Origin: Acanthococcus lagerstroemiae
Taxonomy: Eukaryota > Arthropoda > Insecta > Hemiptera > Eriococcidae
Assembly: GCA_031841125.1 (NCBI GenBank)
Contig: CM063108.1
Coordinates: 5,253,683 to 5,317,682, forward strand
Direction of reading: 5' to 3'
DNA length: 64,000 bases
Shown: positions 56,080-64,000 of the stretch, one piece after another
Numbering within the stretch: position 1 is the stretch's first letter
How the letters are laid out: each line of letters starts with the position of its first letter
Program-made: the position numbers and the translations under genes
The notes under the pieces: generated by a model
Databases searched by the model: none
What the model was told of the DNA's origin: nothing
The model's input: only the letters and a program-made list of their open reading frames with translations

Positions 56080-58720
56080 TCTTCAAGCTGAAGAATTTGA
56101 ACCGGTTACCTGACGGCACGGATATCTATTCAGTAATGACTTGAGTTGGTGCAGAATGAGTACAGTAGCTTAGCTCTAGACCCAGAGAGTTGAATATTCC
56201 GCGAGTACTCGAGACACGAGTAATCATGACCAAGAACCACTAAAAACGTTTGAGGCAACAACAAAGTGCACCCCTGGGGTGCTTAGGCTACGCCTTAAGT
56301 AAAACGATTAATAAAGTTGAATCTTGCAATATGGCTGAATAAGCAGTACAGTTGAACTCAGAATAGAGTTGAATAAGCGACCTATCGGCGGGGATTATTA
56401 GGTAAGTAAATAGCCAGTCAGATGGTTAGTTAGCGAGACAAATTGACCAACAAACACAGAGCAGCAGTTTCACATTTTTTCCAGTATGATCAAAGAGATC
56501 CAATAACTTGACCCACGCCGTGCGATTTTCAGCCTGAAGAATTTTCGAGATGTATAGGAGAGAGGATAGCATATTTTTTTGTAAGTAATTCTCTCGTACC
56601 CTTAGTGCAAATTGTGGCATATAAAATTTTTTTTTTTCTTTATTAACGGCTCGAGTATATGAAGTCGGGAAGAGTAAATAGGTTCAGCTGCATATTGATA
56701 TAGACGTAGAGCAATGCCCAGCGAAAATTATGTTTTTCGCTAATCGAAAAAACTTCTAAATTTCGGTGATTCTATGTTGTTTACCCGGGCCCCTGCGTGT
56801 ATCAATTTATTTGTATCGCTGCACAACAAAGGGCCGTCGAACATGACTCGTAAATTACGGTTTAATGACACACCCGCTTCTATGTAATTTCAAAAATATA
56901 ATAAATTCTACGATCTCGTTTTTACAAACGCGTTACCCATATTTGATGACCTGTATGCTCGGGGTGCCGAATTGAAATACGTTTTCGATTGGTTTTTCCT
57001 CTGAACTGGAACTGTTCATTAGTTACTGGCGCTGGATTCCCAAGCGATTCTATCGACTCGTATCTATGAATTGGCTAACCAGCAAATATTCATCATTTCA
57101 ACGATGTTATTCAGATTGCGTTCATGCTAATCACACGCGCCACAAATTCATTTTCGACTAAGCGAGTCCGATCATTTGTACAGAATAAGCAAGAGTGGGG
57201 AGGGTACCCTCATCAACGCAATTTCTAATATGGTATGAATTGCAGGATATGGGGAATTTTCAAGTATTTACCTCTAAGGTGGAGCAGGAGCGTTCTGTCT
57301 CTCTCCAAGAGGTTGAATTCCAGTTACTCGATGTTATTTTTTTAAATTTCAAATCGGTTGGTATTCTTTCCGCTGAACAAATGAATTGTCAGACTGACAG
57401 AAACAGATTGAGTCTACGGGACAGACGCATAGGTACACATTAAATACTGGATGTAGAGAAACGGAGAGATTTTATGGCTTCTTAATCCAAGTTTTTTACT
57501 CCCGGTTCAAGATTTTTATGGTAGAGGGCGGCTTGTCCATTTTGTTGTCTATCTGGCTTGCTGGCTGGTTGGCTATGCCTGACCGGCTGGTATATTAGCT
57601 GATCGATTTTCTGTTTTTCGTTCAGAAAGTTTGTCGGTATGACAGTGCCGTAGTGGAACCGGAAAGGCCACTGAGAAATCAGTTTCTATGGATCACGTCG
57701 TATAACATACCACCTCATCTTCTACAAGTTTTTAATTTCTTTTACTCCCTTTTGTTTGCGTCTCAATCGTCCTCTCGAGCAGTTTTTTAGATTTTTGACC
57801 AGGCCTCGACTTAAAGCCTCTTAAATAGATATTTCAGGCTTCAGAAGAGGCAAAATTTAACATTAAACCCCTGTCTCTTTCGTTTTTTGAGACTAGCCTC
57901 CCTTTTGGGCAGCGAAATTCACTTTTTTGGCTGACGTTTTAACCCTAGTCTGTGATTGTCTTCGTCAACTCAGTGCGTCGGTGTAGATACCTACAAATTC
58001 GCAGCCATGTACGGCTGTGGCGGCTTGTCTGTGCTGTATCGTTAAATCAAGGGCGAGTGTACGAGTATCCGTGCATCTCTTCTAATTTACAACATAGTTT
58101 ACATCGTCGGCGTGTACGCGGCCAATATTACATTAACGGTAATGACCATTGAATGATGTTCGTGACCGTATCCTATCCCAAGAACAGTGACTTACGCACG
58201 GTGCCTCGCCTCATGAGGCGAGAAGAAACGTACATGCGACGGGAATACTGCACAGTCACACGTATCAATGTACGGGAGTGCGCGATCGTGCAGAGGTGCA
58301 CACGCCGATGAGGCCGTGCACCAGCTGCTGAGAGAGGACGGAAGAATCCGACAAAAATGCTGAAATGCGATGTTCAACTTTGTTCGACAGCCGTCGAACA
58401 TCAACGCGTCTGGCTCGAACTCTCGATTAGAGTTAGAAAGAAAAATAGAAAAATTAGTTTCCAGTCGGGGAAGCGTAGCCGGAAGGAAGCTTTTCAAAGT
58501 TAGTGCAGAGCTCGCTGCAAGGTGGAATCTAATCAGGCAATCAGAATGGTGCGATCCGTCCGCATCACATCGCATGTAGAGAAATGCCCAGTTACTTCGT
58601 TAACCCGGCCGAAACTTGCGGGGGAATGCCCGAGTTCCGACACCCAACCCAATTCGTCCGATGCTGAAGGTTATATTCACTCGTTGGCGCCCAGTACGCA
58701 CGATAATGTAATTAGATTTA
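56080..58720. other. Unrecognised sequence
   Basis: No gene or mobile element could be supported. CTGG/TGGCT words cluster at 57545-57600. The stretch 58190-58700 is CpG-rich and non-repetitive and holds open frames on both strands (127 codons minus at 58192-58575; 69 codons plus at 58370-58579) with no recognisable motif; a host exon is possible. Confidence 0.3.
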
Positions 58721-58724
58721 CCTA

Positions 58725-59170
58725 TCAAGTGAATCTACCGATATAGTCTACAGAATTGATCTACATATCTGAATAAACTGCACAGATGATCTGCAAATAT
58801 GATCCATGTGAATGATCCTCATCCACGATTTACTCTGATGATCTACAGAAATTATCTACAAAGAAGATCCACCTAAGGTAATCTGCAGAAGTGATTTTGT
58901 TAAATTGATTCATGTGGATACTTAGATCCTAGATAATCTGGCAAAATGTTCTACCTATGTACATGATCTTCATCGATGATCTACAGGTATGATCTGCATG
59001 TGCGAAGATGATCTACCTAGAAGATGATTCATCTGGATGATCTACCTTGAATGTGACCGACCTACATGATCTACCTTAAGAATGTACCGAGATGAGAAAC
59101 TAAAATACGATTGTAGCTGATCTATTAACATGTGTTCTGTCTACACATGTATGTAGATGCTCTGCCAAGG
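58725..59170. repeat. Fuzzy repeat rich in GATGATCTAC
   Basis: GATCTAC, GATCTGC, GATCCAC and GATGATC words recur every 10-20 bases for about 450 bases, with no exact period. The degeneracy suggests an old simple repeat. No coding frame. Confidence 0.7.
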
Positions 59171-62085
59171 TTAATAGTGTACCAAGAAAAATTGAGAGAT
59201 ATTTACATGCGTCCCAAATAAAATTGGCTGATGTACGAATTGCGTCCTAGAAGAATTGCGACATGTGGGAAAGAGCATGTAAAACTTTAATAATTATCGG
59301 TGCAGCGGTGCAGCCCATTGAAGTTTCTTTTGTGTGTGTGTGTGTGTTTGTGGGAGGGGGAGGGGTAGAATTTCAGACGCAGGTATTATTCGTTCCGGAT
59401 TGTTTCGCCAACTTCGACTTATGAATACAAACTGAACCTTATCGGACGATGCGTCACATTTTCACTCGCTTATCCCAGAAAGCAGGTTCTTTCAAGTTTG
59501 CAAATGATTCACGTCATTCTGTTTTACATGGGACGCAAATCGTGCAGTCCTTCTATTTTACATTGAACAGAGGATGCAAATCGTACAACTGAGAATTTCG
59601 TCCCATTTACCGGGACGCAGCTGACATCCAGCCCTTATGCCTGTTCACCTAGATCTTAAGGCCTTGAAAAGTTTTATGTACATATTTCAGGTTGTTAAAT
59701 CACCTGCAGTTTTCCTTTACCGGAGAGGGTCCCTAAACTTCTAGTAAGAGAAGTGGGGGGGGGGTGTTATAGACATTAAGCACAGTTTTTTCGTTTCTAG
59801 GTTACTTTGGCTATGTGACGGATTAAGATCATTACAAACTAATCGAACAGACGTTTCTCAGCATTTTCATATATCACAGACATTACAGTTATATGAACCA
59901 GATTCAGAAAATGAGGTATGGCGATTTCGCAGAACCCCAAATTTTGTCCATAACCTCCTCCTACAGCGGGATGTTCTAGACGGAAGGGTGGGATGTTCTG
60001 GACAGCTTTATTTCACGGATTTCTCAACATGAAAAATTACAGAATTTGTATGTACTAGTCACAATAATCATAATTATAATCACTTTTATTGGGAATTATG
60101 ATTGATGTTTACATCTGAATTTTCATTTTGGAACCCGGATCAGGGCTCACGCAATTACGAGTATTCCCGGCCCATGAAGAGCAAAGGCTTCTTGCAACCG
60201 ATCCCATTCTCTCTTTTTTTTTTGAAATTTTTTGATAATTTTGTGTTTTAGGAATTTGTTAATGTCAATGTCGTCCGTCGTCCCTTTTTCCTCTCGAGGC
60301 ATGATATCATCTAGAAGACAGAAAAATATGTTTCTTTTCAAATTACAATATCTGAAACCGCCCTTTGTCCAGAACCTCCCAGGTCCTGTACTCATCTTTC
60401 GATTTTATTCATGTAATAACACTTGGCTTAAGCACAACTATTTAATATGTCAGTTATGGAGTATATGACGAATCTGCAGCAATTTTCAGACCAATCTTCC
60501 TCCAGTATTCACAGTAGTACAAGCAATTTTAGTAACTTGAAAATTTAGGTCCTTATTCCGCAAAATCAAATGATATTTATTTTATTTGTTTCCATCGCTG
60601 ATAACACGAAGATTTGTATGGCAACAGGTAGTTATGAAGGGTTATAGCGTGGTTTCATTTTTCCCAACTCTTAAAAATCACAATAATTTGGGTGGTAATC
60701 CGTGGACGTAAACACCACCCGTTCATAACGATATTTTTCAAAAAGTTGAGAAAGTGTTCACTACCCACTGTTTCCATTCTGCGTTCGAGGATTTAATGGT
60801 AAAATTATTGGGTGACATGAGCGTTGAGCGCTTATTTATTCTTGTTTGCTGATTCACGGGCATACACTATTGTCAAAAAAATAACTACTCATAGACACGC
60901 TATAAAATATCTTACAGCTTCAAAGCGAACGATTAAATTACTCTGTATCTCCATTTTAATGCTTTTTTCTGCTTTAACAGAAAAGTTGACCCGCATGTAC
61001 CGCAGCATTGGTCGTTCCAGGGAAACTGCGCATGTGAATAGCGGTTGTATCCTATAGAGCACGCTCATAGGTTTTTGCCAAAAAATGTCGACTGAAATTG
61101 AAAATGCCGATTAGTATCCCCAAACGAAAGTCCGACGTCCGAACGGATCTTTTACTGAATATGTAACTTGATATCATGTATCGAAGAATCTTGTATACCT
61201 ACTACCTAGATCTTGGCTATGGAACATAGCACCATCAGTGTTGGAAGGTCACCTCCACCACCGCGTCGCATCGCGTCGTGCTAAAATCTGAACCTGTTCA
61301 GAAATTGGAGCCACATCCTGCTCTAACCAGTTGTAATTATTGCATGAGATCTCTGAGGGGTCATTGTTATAATGGACGGCAGCCACTTATTCATCATTTG
61401 AAACCGAAACTCACCTCCAAAAGTGTTATGACAATGTGAAGAATGAGATAAAGGCGTTTTAACGGAGTTTTATCAACGATGAATTGTTGGAAACTAGTTC
61501 GGCTCATGCAACTGCGAGTGAGAAATCATTTTCAGCTTAGTGCTGAGTCAACCACATTTTCACTGTAAAATAATTGTGAAACATTCGCGATATTCTGCGA
61601 CACCTATGGGACACATTTTTGGGTGTCCAGTTTCGTCTGGCTGCTTGTCTGTGTACAATGTAACTTGAAACGCTGGTGTCAGTGCTCTTACGAAATGAAT
61701 ACTTCGTTCTCCTATAGCGACAGTTTGATTTATTCCGATAAATGTGCGATGTCATCATATTCGTCACGTCGGGAAGTCCATGTCCCCAAAATGTGATATT
61801 TGCATCATAAACTCGAATATTACAAGGGGAAACAAAGCACCGCAGAGCGCCCCTTGCACCCTCATGCTCGCTTTCAAATCTTGGTCTTTCCTGGGATCTC
61901 ACGTCTCACTTGCATTACTAGGCGTGTGAAATCCTGTATCTTCGCTCTCGATCCAGATGTCTCTAGGAAAGGACGAGTATTACTACAAGATGGCATGAAG
62001 ACTTGGAAGCAACCTTCTTACTATACTGTGATGGGAAACAGACATTTCATTTAGATCTGCAGTTTCTCTTATAACTCATATCAGA
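59171..62085. other. Unrecognised sequence
   Basis: A short TG run at about 59332-59347 and a G run at 59755-59764 are the only obvious simple features. Open frames, up to 121 codons (61537-61902, minus), carry no recognisable motif. Confidence 0.3.
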
Positions 62086-62089
62086 TCCA

Positions 62090-62240
62090 ATCACATGTAT
62101 GAAAGCAGATAGTACTTCTAAAACTCTTTTCGAAAACTGGGATGATATTTCTAAGACTCTTTCCGTCTCCGTTAAGACTTACTCAGACCAGGTTAGGATT
62201 CTTAGCTCATTTGAACTCTTCTAGGACGTTGAAACGCATT
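62090..62240. repeat. Fuzzy repeat, AAGACTCTTTC words
   Basis: CTAAAACTCTTTTCG, CTAAGACTCTTTCCG, GTTAAGACTTACTC and AACTCTTCTAGGAC recur about every 25-30 bases, the same style as at 1-230 and 1370-1830. Confidence 0.4.
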
Positions 62241-64000
62241 CGAAATGATCTTTGTCCTTCTAGAGTTCCCATACCAAACTTTATTGGTACTACTAACGTG
62301 CAAGAGTCTCATTAAAATTTTCATAATTCGGTTGTACCATTGCATATGTACGTGCCCAAAGGAGGCGCCCGTGGCCGTACGTATCGTATTCTATTTCGCC
62401 AAAATAAAAATACTTACATCGTTCAGTAATAGCTCCGAATGAATATGCACTCAGGAATTTCTTCATTCGCGAAAAAAACCGCCAAATTTAGTTTAATAGC
62501 GGAATAAAAGAAAGTGCCAGAAATCTTTAGAAGTTGTAAAAAAATGTCGAGCGTGCGTGGAAATTCTTCGTATCACGTTTCCAAAAGAAAATGATGAAAA
62601 AAAACCACAACTTCATTACTTAAATGAGAAGGAGTTCGATCGGTTGCGGGAAAAACTGGTATTCTATTTACGGGGGAGGGAGAGGGGATTTATACATGTC
62701 CGACGCCACATAAAATGAACGTAAAACCCTGTCGAGTTTAAAGTACCTGTACTTAGATTTGTTCAAAATTAGTGTACCTATTCGCCCTAGACTGGAGTGG
62801 GCAGTTTTTGCCCACAACGCAACGAGAAAGTGAGAGAAAAACAGACATCGAAAACATCAGCATACAAAATGAAAACTTCTCGAGAATAAAATTTAACGAC
62901 CTTCCCCACCATCGGAATTTTAATCACGAAAAAAGATAGAATAATTAAAGGAAATGAACCGTAGCACCGTCGAATTGTACGTTTGGTGGTGGTGGGGGCG
63001 GATCTGAGCGTGCTCTCTAATGGGCCTAATAAAATTTAATGGCGTACTTTAGCCAGCCTAATTTCTGGCGTTGTCCTTCTTTTTTTAACATTTTAGAAAG
63101 AATCATTAACCCGGTGTATTTTATTTAAACTACCTTATAATATAGTGGTGTAATCGTTTTTCTTTCTTTTTTTGCCCTACCTTCCCCGACACGATTTACA
63201 TTTTTCAACTATTCGGTTTTTTATGGAAACAGTTTGGGAATTTCAGTTGTTTCTTTCTTCATTTTCTGCCGGGTGGTCGGGGGGAACCTTTTAGCTGCCG
63301 CAGTGTCGCTGATCCATTACGTAGTAAATGTAAAACAAAAGATTATTTTTCGGTTAAAAGAACTGGAAGCTCGTAACCGCGAATAATAAACTGAACCGCA
63401 ATCAGATGATGGATAAGACGCTAAAGCGATTTTTCATCCACTACTTGATTACTGCCATTCAGTCATTCGGGTAGCTTTCAGTTTGTATTTAAGGAACGAT
63501 GCGGTGTTGAGAAAAGTTTAAGAATAAAATTTCTCGTTTGACAGTATCTCTTCATTCATATTTTCTGAAAACTTGCCTATACTCCTCCCCTTCCCCCGCT
63601 GAGAAATTCTTGTGTTCCCCGTCGGAAAAAGTTGAAAATTACGAGGGCAGTTCCGTGGGTACCTCTGTCCTTCTGCTGAGATTTTTTAACGATATATGTG
63701 ATAATAACATTTGACTTCTTACAGCGTTGCTTCATTAGAAATTATGGCGAAGTTACTTATAGACATCAACAAAATAATAAATGTAAATAAACATAAATAA
63801 AAGAAGAATTATCGCGTCTATATAAGAAGAAATTGTGGTAGCAAGAGCGATTGAGGAGCCTTATTCCAAACTAAGATATTCCCCAAAAAAGATTTTTCAC
63901 TTTTTGATGGATTCTGATACTCCATATGGCTGCACTGATAATCACATGCCCGAATGTCGTATCTAACATAGTTTTTGTGTTCTAAGCAGTCGAAATTTGT
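62241..64000. other. Unrecognised sequence
   Basis: Mostly AT-rich DNA with purine or pyrimidine tracts (62672-62690, 62983-63000). No gene, RNA gene or mobile element could be supported up to the end of the window. Confidence 0.35.

Noticed and set aside
1..64000. LTR retrotransposons or endogenous viruses
   Set aside because: I looked for paired long direct repeats, primer-binding sites and protease/integrase motifs and saw none that could be supported.

Overview
The window reads as nuclear DNA of an arthropod, most probably an insect. It is AT-rich and has no bacterial-style gene density, operons or ribosome binding sites. It holds several classes of decayed non-LTR retrotransposons, tRNA-headed SINEs, DNA-transposon MITEs with target-site duplications, spliced or frameshifted transposase-like remnants, microsatellites and very diverged ('fuzzy') tandem repeats. 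A hemipteran would fit but I cannot show it. No complete host protein-coding gene is recognisable. Nearly all open frames are short and look like chance or shadow frames, so this is an intergenic stretch or a very long intron.

Layout. 0-9 kb: fuzzy repeats, a full-length tRNA-derived SINE (family B, 2.8-3.25 kb), a 287-bp MITE with CAGGGTGTC ends, a LINE 3' scrap in a GGTATT-rich tract, and a 168-bp foldback MITE. 9-17.2 kb: two hAT-type MITEs with 8-bp duplications, a frameshifted two-exon SWIM zinc-finger protein remnant on the minus strand, and a roughly 540-bp imperfect inverted repeat. 17.7-20.6 kb: SINE family A copy 1, and a third SINE family (C) bounded by a 12-bp duplication. 22.7-28.5 kb: a minus-strand LINE (coiled-coil ORF1, then an endonuclease ORF2) cut open by three separate insertions: a 2.7-kb Mutator-like element with a SWIM-domain transposase remnant, a 286-bp relative of its ends, and a plus-strand LINE fragment with a 12-bp duplication. 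28.5-31 kb: a CpG-containing, non-repetitive stretch with a cluster of TAATTA-type sites and a long TG repeat. 32.8-37.6 kb: an RNase H-bearing LINE interrupted by SINE A copy 2, a minisatellite with a 235-bp higher-order period that is split by a 788-bp hAT element, and SINE A copy 3. 38-46 kb: a 72-bp duplication, a palindromic MITE, SINE A copy 4, a Jockey-type LINE remnant and fuzzy repeats. 46-56 kb: more MITEs, a deleted hAT element carrying a transposase zinc-finger fragment that was itself hit by a MITE, an AT-rich repeat field with another MITE in it, and an RTE-like LINE tail. 56-64 kb: mostly unrecognised sequence plus a GATCTAC-rich fuzzy repeat.

How the parts relate. The main story is layered transposition: the order of several insertions can be read directly because target-site duplications and interrupted reading frames are preserved. 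The 3' tail of SINE family B resembles the end of the RTE-like LINE fragment at 56 kb, which suggests that this LINE type mobilised the SINE. Family names rest on motif recognition by eye; no database search was possible.
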